Shown here: in pieces, positions 13,615 to 21,339 of the stretch
How the letters are laid out: each line of letters starts with the position of its first letter
Numbering within the stretch: the stretch's first letter is position 1
NCBI RefSeq assembly: GCF_025061645.1
Contig: NZ_JANYMP010000039.1
Span: 25,596 to 59,736, forward strand
Reading direction: 5' to 3'
DNA from: Umezawaea endophytica
GTDB taxonomy: Bacteria > Actinomycetota > Actinomycetes > Mycobacteriales > Pseudonocardiaceae
DNA length: 34,141 nucleotides
The notes under the pieces: generated by a model
What the model was told of the DNA's origin: nothing
Database searches by the model: none
The model's input: the letters and a program-made list of their open reading frames with translations, nothing else
Translations under genes and position numbers: made by a program

Positions 13615-15303
13615 ATGTCGCACCACCATCACGATGGCCACGAGCACCACCACCACGAGGTAGAGCCCGTCGAGGGAAGTTGGCAGGACCCGGCGGACGA
13701 CCGCCCCATCGCGGTCGCCCGCCGGAGGTTCCTCGCCGGGCTCGGTGTCGCCGTCGGCGGCGCCGCTCTGGCGAGCGCGGGCGCGGGCGAGGCCGCCGCG
13801 ACGCCGCTGCCGACGAACCGGTGGGGGACGCCGCAGCGCTGGTACGCGGGCGACCACCACATCCACACCCAGTACTCCGGCGACGGCCAGTACACGGTCT
13901 CGCAGCAGGTCGCCAAGGCCCGCGAGCACGGCCTCGACTGGATGGTCATCACCGACCACGGCGGTGTGGCGCACCAGAAGTTCTCCCTCGACCAGGTCAC
14001 GCCGGACATCGAGAAGGCCCGCCGGTCGAACCGCGACGTGCTGGTCTACCAGGGGCTGGAGTGGAACATCCCCGGCGCCGAGCACGCGACCGTGTTCCTG
14101 CCGCCGGACCGCCACACCGTCGACATCCTGCGCGCGTTCGAGGCGGGCTACGACGGGGGCATCCTGTCCACCGCGGTCGCCAACGGCGGCAAGGGGCTCA
14201 TCACCCGCTCCACGTCGGCCGACGGCGAGCCGTACGCGCTGGCCGCGCTGCGGTACCTGGAGTCGCAGGTCCTCAGTGGACGGACCGAGATCGCGCTGAT
14301 GTTCGCCAACCACCCGTCGCGGCGCGGTGTCGACAGCCCGCACGAGCTGCGCGGCTGGCGCGACGCGGCGCCCGGCGTGGCCGTGGGCATGGAGGGCGCG
14401 CCCGGCCACCAGGCCGCGGGCATCTCGAAGGCCTCCGGCGGCCGTGGTGGCGCTCGCGGCTACTACGACTCGTCGCCCGGTGTCGACAGCCACCCCGGCT
14501 ACGCGCCCAGCGCGACCGAGAACCCCTACCGCACCTACGGCGGGTTCGACTGGATGACCGCCAAGGTCGGCGGGCTCTGGGACTCGATGCTGGCCGAGGG
14601 CAGGCCGTGGTGGATCACGTCGACCTCCGACGTGCACCAGGTCTTCAACGACACGCTGACGCCCGGCCCGCAGGACTACGACAAGACCGGCAGCAAGGGC
14701 GCGCCGGTCGACTCCGGCGTGAAGCAGACCGGTTTCGGCGACTTCTTCCCCGGTTTCTACAGCCGGACCGTCGTCGGCTCGCGGTCGCGGTCCTACGTGG
14801 ACGTGATGCGCGGACTCCAGGCGGGCAAGGTGATCGCGGTGCACGGCAGGCTGATCGACGGCCTCGACCTGCGCGTGCGGGCCCTGGGCGAGGGTGACAA
14901 CCAGGGCGTCACGCTGGGCGGGCGCACGTTCGTCAAGCGCGGCGGTTCGGTGGAGGTCACCGTCGAGGTGACCGGCGCGGGCGGCCCCAACTTCGCCGGT
15001 GTGGTGCCGAGGTTGGCCAAGCTCGACCTCATCGCGGGCCCGGTCACCGGGCCCGTCACCGACCGCGACACGCTGTCCGCGCCGGGCACGACCGTGGTGA
15101 AGTCGTTCGAGGTCACCAAGAACCGGTCGAGGTTCACCTACGTCTTCAAGGACGTCCCCGGCCCGTTCTACCTGCGCGTGCGCGGGTCCGACGGCCGGAA
15201 GCTGACGTCCGACGGCGGTCCGGTCATGGACGTCATCGCTGATTCCGACCCGTGGAGCGACCTGTGGTTCTACGCCAACCCGGTGTTCGTGGACGTGATC
15301 TAG
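13615..15303 (+). CDS. Tat-exported PHP/CehA-type metallohydrolase with His-rich leader
   Basis: A 562-residue protein. The first 14 residues hold nine histidines; a twin-arginine signal (A-R-R-R-F-L-A-G-L-G followed by a hydrophobic stretch) lies at about residues 36-63, so the mature protein is exported folded. The PHP metal site begins with G-D-H-H-I-H-T-Q-Y-S-G-D-G (about 81-93), then V-I-T-D-H-G-G and E-W-N-I-P-G-A-E-H-A-T-V-F, as in CehA/McbA carbaryl-hydrolase-like proteins. A late S-T-S-D-V-H completes a multi-metal site, and the C-terminal 150 residues form beta-rich sequence. It is likely an extracytoplasmic phosphoesterase or esterase; the substrate is unknown. The next gene begins at its stop codon. 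Confidence 0.87.
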   Translation: MSHHHHDGHEHHHHEVEPVEGSWQDPADDRPIAVARRRFLAGLGVAVGGAALASAGAGEAAATPLPTNRWGTPQRWYAGDHHIHTQYSGDGQYTVSQQVAKAREHGLDWMVITDHGGVAHQKFSLDQVTPDIEKARRSNRDVLVYQGLEWNIPGAEHATVFLPPDRHTVDILRAFEAGYDGGILSTAVANGGKGLITRSTSADGEPYALAALRYLESQVLSGRTEIALMFANHPSRRGVDSPHELRGWRDAAPGVAVGMEGAPGHQAAGISKASGGRGGARGYYDSSPGVDSHPGYAPSATENPYRTYGGFDWMTAKVGGLWDSMLAEGRPWWITSTSDVHQVFNDTLTPGPQDYDKTGSKGAPVDSGVKQTGFGDFFPGFYSRTVVGSRSRSYVDVMRGLQAGKVIAVHGRLIDGLDLRVRALGEGDNQGVTLGGRTFVKRGGSVEVTVEVTGAGGPNFAGVVPRLAKLDLIAGPVTGPVTDRDTLSAPGTTVVKSFEVTKNRSRFTYVFKDVPGPFYLRVRGSDGRKLTSDGGPVMDVIADSDPWSDLWFYANPVFVDVI

Positions 15304-15770
15304 TGCGCTGGGTGCGGTTGGTCCCGGCGTTCACCTCGGTGGGCGCGCACTTCGACCGCGAAGTGCTGTCCGCGCTGGACAAGGCGGGTGTGTCGGCCGA
15401 CCTCGTGCTGACCCACGTCGAGCGCGAGGACTCGGTCGCCGTGACCGCGGTGTCCGCCCGGATCACCAGCGGGCTCGCGCCCGGCACCGAGATCGACCCG
15501 CCCGTCGAAGGGCGGTGCGCCCGGTTTCCCGGCCAGTCGATCCTGACCGGCGTGCACCACGTCGCGGAGATCGTCGAGGCGACGGCGATCGACGAGGTGG
15601 TCGGCATCGGGGCGGCGGTCACGCCGGACACGCGCGTGGACACCGGCGGGTTCGTCCGGCCCGAGTACCGCGACGGGCTGCTGGTGCTGCTGGTCGAACC
15701 CGCGGCGGGCGGGGTGTTCCAGCCCGCCGAGGTCGAGCAGCCGCACGAGTGCTGCGCGGGATCGCATTGA
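15303..15770 (+). CDS. Hypothetical 155-residue protein coupled to the PHP metallohydrolase
   Basis: I do not recognise the family. The GTG at 15303 overlaps the stop of the PHP gene by one base (TAGTG), so translation is coupled; the frame also runs a little upstream inside the PHP gene, but no better start is seen. The protein is soluble, with no signal peptide or membrane helix, with alternating short beta and alpha stretches, and ends in a P-H-E-C-C-A-G-S-H tail that could bind metal. A strong terminator follows directly. Its stop-to-start link to an exported metal enzyme suggests a role in its maturation or in the same process, which is inference. Confidence 0.72.
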   Translation: MRWVRLVPAFTSVGAHFDREVLSALDKAGVSADLVLTHVEREDSVAVTAVSARITSGLAPGTEIDPPVEGRCARFPGQSILTGVHHVAEIVEATAIDEVVGIGAAVTPDTRVDTGGFVRPEYRDGLLVLLVEPAAGGVFQPAEVEQPHECCAGSH

Positions 15771-15818
15771 CGGGTGCTCCTTGGCCGGTCAGCGTCCTGA
15801 CCGGCCAAGGAGCACCCG
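15771..15818. terminator. Bidirectional 22-bp stem-loop terminator
   Basis: Bases 15771-15792 (cgggtgctccttggccggtc plus ag) are exactly complementary to 15797-15818, with a four-base loop cgtc. The hairpin lies between the convergent ends of the 155-residue protein gene and the SDR gene. There is no U-tract, as is common in actinomycetes. The perfect stem serves either strand. Confidence 0.9.
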
Positions 15819-15824
15819 CAACCG

Positions 15825-16718
15825 CTAGGACCGCGCGGGCGTGAGCAGGTCACCGAGTCCGATGCGCTCCAGGAACTCGACCCGGATCCGGTCGGCCACC
15901 GCGGAAACCTCCTCCGCGCCGTCGTGGGACGGGTCGACGTGGGTGCGGAACGGCCTGGTGCCATGGGGTAGCCCGACCACCTCGACCACGGCCTCCGCGA
16001 CGGCCGACACGTCGGCGTCCGGCGGCGCGAGGGCGGCGAGCCGCTCCGCGACCTGCTCCGACAGCCCGGCGTAGCGCGCCTCGTAGGCGGCGACCCTGGC
16101 CTGGTCGGCCGGACGCCCGCTGTTCGGGAAGTGGTTGGTGCCCGCGGTGAACGCGCCCGGCACGATGATCGCGGTCTCGATGCCGAAGCGGGCGACCTCG
16201 GCGGCGTAGCTGACCGCGATGGAGTCCATGGCCGCCTTGGCCGCGAAGTACGGCGCGAGGTACGGCGGGGTGCCGCCGCGGGTGCTCGTGCTGCCGGTCC
16301 ACAGCAGCAGACCGTGACCCTGGGCGCGGAGCAGTGGCAGGACCGCGCGGTTCACCCGTTGCGCGCCGAGCACGTTGGTGTCGTAGACCTGCGCCATCTC
16401 CTCCGGCGTGAACGCCTCGGTCGGGCCGGTCACCATGTGGCCCGCGTTGTGCATCACGACGTCGACGCGGTCGTGGGCGGCGTGCACGGCGGTGATGGCG
16501 GCGTCGGCGGACTCCTGGCTGGACACGTCCAGCTCGACCGACCGCAGGTCGACCCCGTTGTCCCGCGCGTGCTCCGCGTACTCGGCGACCTTGGACGCGT
16601 TGCGCCCCTTGGTGTTGCGCATCCCGGCGTAGACGGTGTGGCCGGCTCGGGCGAGGGCCTTGGCGGAGAGTTCACCGATACCGCTGGACGCCCCGGTGAT
16701 GACGATGACCTTGCTCAT
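15825..16718 (-). CDS. SDR family oxidoreductase
   Basis: A 297-residue short-chain dehydrogenase. The NAD(P) loop G-A-S-S-G-I-G is at residues 9-15, the H-N-A-G motif near 91, the catalytic Ser in W-T-G-S-T-S-T and the Y-x-x-x-K as Y-F-A-A-K near 161-165, followed by the usual P-G-A-F-T. The length and the long C-terminal region resemble the classical SDR group of ketoreductases with extended substrate loops; the substrate is unknown. The ribosome site aaagga lies well placed before ATG 16718. It is last in the TetR-SDR-SDR unit, 24 bases after the preceding SDR, and ends just before the 22-bp terminator. Confidence 0.9.
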   Translation of the reverse strand: MSKVIVITGASSGIGELSAKALARAGHTVYAGMRNTKGRNASKVAEYAEHARDNGVDLRSVELDVSSQESADAAITAVHAAHDRVDVVMHNAGHMVTGPTEAFTPEEMAQVYDTNVLGAQRVNRAVLPLLRAQGHGLLLWTGSTSTRGGTPPYLAPYFAAKAAMDSIAVSYAAEVARFGIETAIIVPGAFTAGTNHFPNSGRPADQARVAAYEARYAGLSEQVAERLAALAPPDADVSAVAEAVVEVVGLPHGTRPFRTHVDPSHDGAEEVSAVADRIRVEFLERIGLGDLLTPARS

Positions 16719-16742
16719 GACGTGTGTCCTTTCCGGACGGTG

Positions 16743-17471
16743 TTAGACGATCCCGCCGTTGGAGCGGATGACCTGGCCGTTGATCCACCGGGACGGGCCC
16801 GCGAGGAACGCGACGAGGTCGGCGAGGTCGGTGGGCTGGCCGAGGCGCTCCAGCGGGGCGGCCTTAGCCATGGTGGCGATGGTCTCGTCGTCCTTGCCGT
16901 CCAGGAACAGCGCGGTGGCGGTGGGGCCGGGGGCGACGGTGTTGACCGTGATGTCCCTGCCGCGCAACTCCTTGGCCAGGATCATCGTGATGGCCTCGAC
17001 GGCGCCCTTGGTGGCGGCGTACGGGGCGTAGTTCGGCATCCGCAGGCCGAGCACCGACGTGGAGAACGTGATGATCGCGCCACCCTCGCGGACCCGGCGG
17101 GAAGCCTGCTGGCCGACGACGAACGTGCCTCGGATGTTGGTGCGGTGCATGCGGTCCAGGGCGTCGAAGTCGATGTCCGCCACCGGCGCCAGGTACATGG
17201 TGCCCGCGGCGTGGACGACCACGTCGACCCCGCCGAACGTGGACTCGGCCGCGTCGAACAGCGCGGTCACCTGGTCGACCTCGGCCACGTCCGCCTTGAC
17301 GGCGATGGCCTCCCCGCCCGCGCCGGTGATGGCGTCCACGGCGGCCTTCGCCTCGGTCTCGTTGCCCGCGTAGTTGACGACGACGGCGAAGCCGTCCCGG
17401 CCGAGCCGCTCGGCGCTCTCCCGGCCGATGCCGCGGGAACCACCGGTGACGATCGCGACGCGCTTGCTCAT
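16743..17471 (-). CDS. SDR family oxidoreductase (3-oxoacyl reductase-like)
   Basis: A 242-residue classical SDR. Residues 10-16 are G-G-S-R-G-I-G; V-V-H-A-A-G replaces the usual N-N-A-G near residue 88; the catalytic region has F-S-T-S-V and Y-A-P-Y-A-A-T-K, giving the Y-x-x-x-K pair; P-G-P-T-A-T follows, and the C-terminus has I-N-G-Q-V-I-R-S-N-G-G. It resembles FabG-like or sugar/xenobiotic carbonyl reductases. The AAGGAG site sits eight bases before ATG 17471. A 78-base gap to the TetR gene contains a small inverted repeat (tgtcgc/gcgaca at 17506-17522) that could be a weak attenuator or an extra operator. Confidence 0.9.
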   Translation of the reverse strand: MSKRVAIVTGGSRGIGRESAERLGRDGFAVVVNYAGNETEAKAAVDAITGAGGEAIAVKADVAEVDQVTALFDAAESTFGGVDVVVHAAGTMYLAPVADIDFDALDRMHRTNIRGTFVVGQQASRRVREGGAIITFSTSVLGLRMPNYAPYAATKGAVEAITMILAKELRGRDITVNTVAPGPTATALFLDGKDDETIATMAKAAPLERLGQPTDLADLVAFLAGPSRWINGQVIRSNGGIV

Positions 17472-17549
17472 GGTCTTCTCCTTCGGGGTGTGGGGTATCG
17501 CCGGGTGTCGCTCGGTGCGACAACCGCTGGTGCTGCTGGACTTGGGGTA

Positions 17550-18221
17550 CTAGTCGGTGAGGCGGGTCAGCCACTCCTGGAGCAGGCCCGTCTCGGCCGC
17601 CGTCAACTTCTCCTGCGGCGACCGGCGCAACTGGGCGCCGAGCGCGGACGCCGTGCCGCCGTTGTCGGCGACCGGGGTTCCGCCCGGAACCAGGATCGCC
17701 GCGTGGATCGCGTCCCGGACGCGGGTGGAGACCTCCGGCGCGTAGAGCTCGCGCCGGGTGATGAGGACCAGCGCGACACCGGTGTTGGCCGACATGACCA
17801 TCTGCGCGGCCACCTCGGGTGACACGCTCAGCCTGCCCGCGGCGGCACACCGCTCGACGACCCGCAGCAGGAGCTGGTGGGCCTCGACCGCCGCGGCGGG
17901 CGTGCCGCTCACGGTGGGGGAGTACATGAGCCGGTAGTAGCTGGGGTTCTCCAGCGCGAACGCCACGTGGGAGTCCCAGCCGTTCCGCAGGTCCCGCACG
18001 GGGTCCTCGGAGGGCACGGCGGCCCGCTTGCCCGCCAGGTACTTCTCGAAGCCGTGGTCCACGACCGCCGAGAGCAGGCCTTCCTTGTCGCCGAACTGCC
18101 GGTACAGCGCGGGGGCGCCGACACCGGCGGCCTCGCAGACCGCCCTGGTCGACACGTCGGCGATCGGCGACTCGGCGAGCAGCTCGGCCGCTGCTTCCAG
18201 TATCCGTGCTCTCGTGCTCAT
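17550..18221 (-). CDS. TetR family transcriptional regulator
   Basis: A 223-residue TetR repressor. The DNA-binding part is residues about 3-50: R-A-R-I-L-E-A-A-A-E-L-L-A, D-V-S-T-R-A-V-C-E-A-A-G-V-G-A-P-A-L-Y-R-Q-F-G-D-K-E-G-L-L. The rest is the helical ligand domain, with F-A-L-E-N-P-S-Y-Y-R-L-M-Y as in many TetR proteins that sense small hydrophobic compounds. It is the first gene of a unit with two SDR oxidoreductases on the same strand, so it likely senses their substrate. Three operator-like repeats lie directly upstream and support autoregulation. Confidence 0.92.
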   Translation of the reverse strand: MSTRARILEAAAELLAESPIADVSTRAVCEAAGVGAPALYRQFGDKEGLLSAVVDHGFEKYLAGKRAAVPSEDPVRDLRNGWDSHVAFALENPSYYRLMYSPTVSGTPAAAVEAHQLLLRVVERCAAAGRLSVSPEVAAQMVMSANTGVALVLITRRELYAPEVSTRVRDAIHAAILVPGGTPVADNGGTASALGAQLRRSPQEKLTAAETGLLQEWLTRLTD

Positions 18222-18224
18222 GGA

Positions 18225-18279
18225 AGCAACGCTAACACAAGGATCGTAGCGACGCTACCTCTGAGGTGGAAGCGTTGCT
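18225..18279. promoter_or_regulatory. Three operator-like repeats spaced 23 bp upstream of tetR
   Basis: The pattern AGC-N3-GCT occurs at 18225-18233 (agcaacgct), 18248-18256 (agcgacgct) and 18271-18279 (agcgttgct), each start exactly 23 bp after the last. The outer two are inverted copies of each other, and the middle one extends to a 13-base odd palindrome gtagcgacgctac (18246-18258). The array fills the 114-base gap before the TetR gene and is the probable TetR operator. Confidence 0.72.
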
Positions 18280-18335
18280 AACGCCGCTGGGGGCCGCTCC
18301 CGACGTTCGGCAGCGACCCCCGGCGTTTACGCTGG

Positions 18336-20582
18336 TCAGGAGTGCTGTCGCACCTCCACGACCGTCAGCTCCGGCGACGCGAGGACGTCCCGCTCGCAGA
18401 AGCGCTCGGTCACCCACTGCTCCTTCGAGTACAGCTTCGTCTGATCGCTGAAGTGCGCGGACGTCGAATCGGACGACTGGGAGTACGCCAGCAGCGTCGC
18501 CGCGTCGGGGCACCCGTCGCCGTCGAACGACACCACGTGCAGGTAGGTGGCCCCGTGCTGCATCTCGGTGTAGCCCCTGGCCGGGTCCCAGGGACCGCGG
18601 ATGGAGTTGAAGACGCCCAGCCCGGCCGTGCCACCGTTGATCGGGATCCGCTCGCCGTTGCGCACGACGTACTGGTTGTCGCCCAGGGGCGCGTTGAGCG
18701 GGATGCCGGCCGCGCGCAGTTCGCCGACGGCGGCGGTCAACGCCTGCCCGATGGCCGGGAGGTCGGTGTTCAGCGTGTTCGGCGTGCCGATCGGATCGGC
18801 CGCGTTGAACGGCACCTTCCACGCCGCGCTGCCCGCCGTGGTCCGGACCTTGGCCCAGAACCGGTCGAACAGCAGCGCGCCACGGCTGTCCACGTCGTGG
18901 TCCCGGTCCCAAGTGGACAGTGCTTCACACGCTTCCGCGAGGTCGGCGGACATCGTGCGGCACAGCCGGACGGTGTCGTCGACCGCCAGGTCCGCCACGA
19001 AGTCGTGGTTGGAGAACATCAGGTCCTGCACCGACTGCCGGGTGTGCTTCGCGCCCTTCGCCAGCTCCGTCAACGCTCCGCGGGTGCGGGCGGTGCGCTC
19101 GGTGCCGGTCGTGCCGAAGATCCGCGAGAAACCCGTGACCGGCTGCGCCGGGTTCGTCAGCCAGTAGCTGTCGTTCGAGTTCTCCAGGAAATCGTCGCGC
19201 CGCAGGGAAGGCAGCTCCGACGGCCCGAACACGCCGGGCTGCACGGCGTCGCCGTCCCGACCCCACGCGCAGTCGCCCCGCGACCCGTCCAGCACCGCGA
19301 GCCCGTCCGCGGCCCACATCTGCTTCCCCAACTCGGTGTTGCACCGCGCCGCGCGCTCGTCGGTCACGTTCGGCACGGTGTGCAACTGCGAGTACCGGGC
19401 CTTGCCGCGCGAGTCCGTGATGAAGATGTTCATCCACGGCAGGCCCTGCGTCTCCTCCAGCGCCCGGAACGCCGACGCCGTGTCACCGGCCCGCGACAGC
19501 CGTTCCATCGAGTTCGCGAACCGCAGGTTCTCGGCGTTCGCGTCGGCCAGCGAGTACGCGGTCTCGGCCGTCCACGGCAGGTCCCGCCCGTTGGCCGCGG
19601 TCACGACCGGCCCGTACCGGCTCCACCACCGCGGCTTCGTCACGGTCGTGCCGTCCTGCACGGTGACCGTCACGTCGCGGCGCACCATGTCCTCCGCCTT
19701 GCCGTCCACCAGGTACTTCGTCGGCGATCCCGGCACCAGGTCCAGCGCGAACAGCGTGAACGTCTTCGTCGTGTCCGCCGCCGTGCCGCTCCACGCCATC
19801 GTGGAGTTGTGGCCCAGCCACAGGAACGGGACGCCGACGATGCCGGCGCCCGCCACGTCCAGCCGTCCGGGGATCGTCAGGTGCGACTGCCACAGCCGCA
19901 GGTCGGGCGTGTTCCACGGCAGGTGCGGGTTCGCCAGCGACAGTCCCCGCCCGTTCGCCGTCCGCTCGGAGCCGAGCGCGATGGCGTTGCTGCCGATCGA
20001 CAGTTCCGGGTCCTGCACCGCGATCCCGTCCGCCGCTGATCCCAGCCCGAACACCATGCCCAGCGCGTACATGTGCCGGTAGACGTCGATCTCCGTCATC
20101 GGCCGCAGCCACGCCGCTCCGGCGCACGCCGGGTCGGTGATCTTGGTCAGGCGTTCCGACACGCCCGCCGCGTACCCGGCGACGGCTTCCCGCACCTCGG
20201 GTGACGGGCCCATCCGGTCCCGGCGCGCGGCGAGCCGCTCCACGACGCCGGTGTCGTTGATCCCCTGGAAGTACAGGTCGCTGGCCAGGTTCGTCCGCGC
20301 CCGCGACAGCCCGCTGCCGGGGTTCGCGTCGGCGCCCAGGTACCGCGACCGCGTGCCGGACGTCGTCAACATCGTCTGCGCCAACGAACACGCGTTGTCC
20401 GTGGCGGCGGCGTATCCCTGGCCGAACCCGAGTCGCCGGTAGTCCGTCGCCACGACGTGGGGGATGCCGTACTCGGTGTACCGGATGGTCGCGCTCAGCC
20501 CTCGTGCCTCGGCTGCCGCGGCCCCCGTCCAGATCAGGGCCACCGCTGTCGCGGCGGCCGTCAACTTGCCTAGGAGCAGCAC
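18336..20582 (-). CDS. Secreted penicillin-acylase-family Ntn hydrolase
   Basis: A 748-residue precursor. Residues 1-27 form a signal peptide ending A-E-A-R. The alpha chain has Y-G-I-P-H-V and G-F-G-Q-G-Y-A-A-A-T-D-N; self-cleavage is expected between G197 and S198 in S-I-G-S-N-A-I-A-L-G, making Ser198 the N-terminal nucleophile; A-N-P-H-L-P-W and G-H-N-S-T-M-A-W-S-G-T follow as in the beta chain of this family. It is closest in style to the aculeacin A/acyl-homoserine-lactone acylase branch, so deacylation of a lipopeptide or lactone signal is plausible. GTG start with AAAGGAG upstream. The TetR promoter region lies beyond its stop. Confidence 0.92.
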   Translation of the reverse strand: MLLLGKLTAAATAVALIWTGAAAAEARGLSATIRYTEYGIPHVVATDYRRLGFGQGYAAATDNACSLAQTMLTTSGTRSRYLGADANPGSGLSRARTNLASDLYFQGINDTGVVERLAARRDRMGPSPEVREAVAGYAAGVSERLTKITDPACAGAAWLRPMTEIDVYRHMYALGMVFGLGSAADGIAVQDPELSIGSNAIALGSERTANGRGLSLANPHLPWNTPDLRLWQSHLTIPGRLDVAGAGIVGVPFLWLGHNSTMAWSGTAADTTKTFTLFALDLVPGSPTKYLVDGKAEDMVRRDVTVTVQDGTTVTKPRWWSRYGPVVTAANGRDLPWTAETAYSLADANAENLRFANSMERLSRAGDTASAFRALEETQGLPWMNIFITDSRGKARYSQLHTVPNVTDERAARCNTELGKQMWAADGLAVLDGSRGDCAWGRDGDAVQPGVFGPSELPSLRRDDFLENSNDSYWLTNPAQPVTGFSRIFGTTGTERTARTRGALTELAKGAKHTRQSVQDLMFSNHDFVADLAVDDTVRLCRTMSADLAEACEALSTWDRDHDVDSRGALLFDRFWAKVRTTAGSAAWKVPFNAADPIGTPNTLNTDLPAIGQALTAAVGELRAAGIPLNAPLGDNQYVVRNGERIPINGGTAGLGVFNSIRGPWDPARGYTEMQHGATYLHVVSFDGDGCPDAATLLAYSQSSDSTSAHFSDQTKLYSKEQWVTERFCERDVLASPELTVVEVRQHS

Positions 20583-20661
20583 GGGTGCTCTCCTTTCCGT
20601 GGGGAGTTCGAACTCGGTGAAGGCACGTCCCTCGGGACGTGTTGGGTGCGCGCTTCCCCTT

Positions 20662-20695
20662 CCTGGGTCGTCGAGTTGCCGCTCGGCGACCCAGG
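20662..20695 (-). terminator. Stem-loop after the ArsR gene
   Basis: The 9-bp arms cctgggtcg (20662-20670) and cgacccagg (20687-20695) are perfectly complementary, with an inner cgag/ctcg stem, five bases past the stop of the ArsR-type gene. A second hairpin, cacgtccc/gggacgtg at 20624-20641, follows. Together they should separate transcription from the downstream penicillin-acylase gene. Confidence 0.65.
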
Positions 20696-20699
20696 GCCC

Positions 20700-21248
20700 C
20701 TACTCGGGTTTGGGGAAGGCGATGAAGCGCAGCAGGACTTCCCGCGCGTCAGCCGGGACGTCCTCCCGCCAGTACCTCTTCAGCAGGGCCAGGTAGTCCT
20801 CGAAGAACTCCCCCAACTCCTCCTGCGTGACGACGATCGACCCGCGCGAGTACGGGACCGCGTCCCCCCAGGACCCCATTCCCCCGCTCTGCGCCTGGAA
20901 CTCCTTCCAGGCCGCGAGGTCCTCGGCGAGTTGAACGGCGTTCAACTCGTCCAACGCCGCCGCCATCTCCGCGCTCTGCTCGTACCGCCGCGGATACCGC
21001 AGGTCCCGCTTGACCACCCGCCACCACCGCTCCTTGCCCTTGCCGAGCGAGGGCTCGTCCTCGACGAACCCGTGCTTGGCCAGCTCACGGAGGTGGTAAC
21101 TGGTCGACCCGGTGTTCTCCTGGAGCGCCGCGGCCAACGTCGTGGCCGACGCGGGCCCACGCCGCAGTTCGGCCACGATCCGCCGCCGGAGCGGGTGGGC
21201 CATGGCCTTGAGCACCGCCGGGTCGGTGATCTCCTCGGGCTGCGACAT
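20700..21248 (-). CDS. ArsR-type winged-helix regulator (HTH_20-like)
   Basis: A 182-residue regulator. Residues about 8-70 are the winged helix: D-P-A-V-L-K-A-M-A-H-P-L-R-R-R-I-V-A-E-L, then T-L-A-A-A-L-Q-E-N-T-G-S-T-S-Y-H-L-R-E-L, then the wing G-K-G-K-E-R-W-W. The C-terminal half is helical with acidic and aromatic residues, common in this actinobacterial subgroup. The start is ATG 21248; the longer frame upstream is antisense to the NACHT gene. It is divergent from the NACHT ATPase gene, with a 20-base imperfect palindrome between them, so it may control that gene. A stem-loop terminator follows its stop. Confidence 0.87.
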   Translation of the reverse strand: MSQPEEITDPAVLKAMAHPLRRRIVAELRRGPASATTLAAALQENTGSTSYHLRELAKHGFVEDEPSLGKGKERWWRVVKRDLRYPRRYEQSAEMAAALDELNAVQLAEDLAAWKEFQAQSGGMGSWGDAVPYSRGSIVVTQEELGEFFEDYLALLKRYWREDVPADAREVLLRFIAFPKPE

Positions 21249-21262
21249 GGGGCGACCGTAGC

Positions 21263-21282
21263 GTGCAGAGATTTCTTTGCAC
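21263..21282. promoter_or_regulatory. Imperfect palindrome between ArsR and NACHT genes
   Basis: Bases 21263-21282 (gtgcagagatttctttgcac) are symmetric at 16 of 20 positions. They lie in the 91-base gap between the divergent ArsR-type and NACHT genes, in the only AT-richer stretch there. A further half-site, caaagat, occurs about 12 bases to the right. It is a candidate operator for the ArsR-type regulator. Confidence 0.5.
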
Positions 21283-21339
21283 AGGTTTCTCGGCAAAGAT
21301 CGGGGTGATCCCTGAGACCGTTGGCTACCGTGACCACCC

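Noticed and set aside
13615-13660. His-rich N-terminus as a cloning tag
   Set aside because: The His residues are interrupted by Asp, Gly and Glu, and the flanking DNA is ordinary genomic sequence with native upstream context, so it is a natural leader.
17506-17522. Small inverted repeat tgtcgc/gcgaca between the TetR and SDR genes as a terminator
   Set aside because: A 6-bp stem is too weak to call in DNA this GC-rich; mentioned only in the SDR entry.
18342-20039. 565-codon plus-strand open frame opposite the penicillin acylase gene
   Set aside because: The composition is typical of antisense shadow, with no domain, while the opposite strand has a full Ntn hydrolase.
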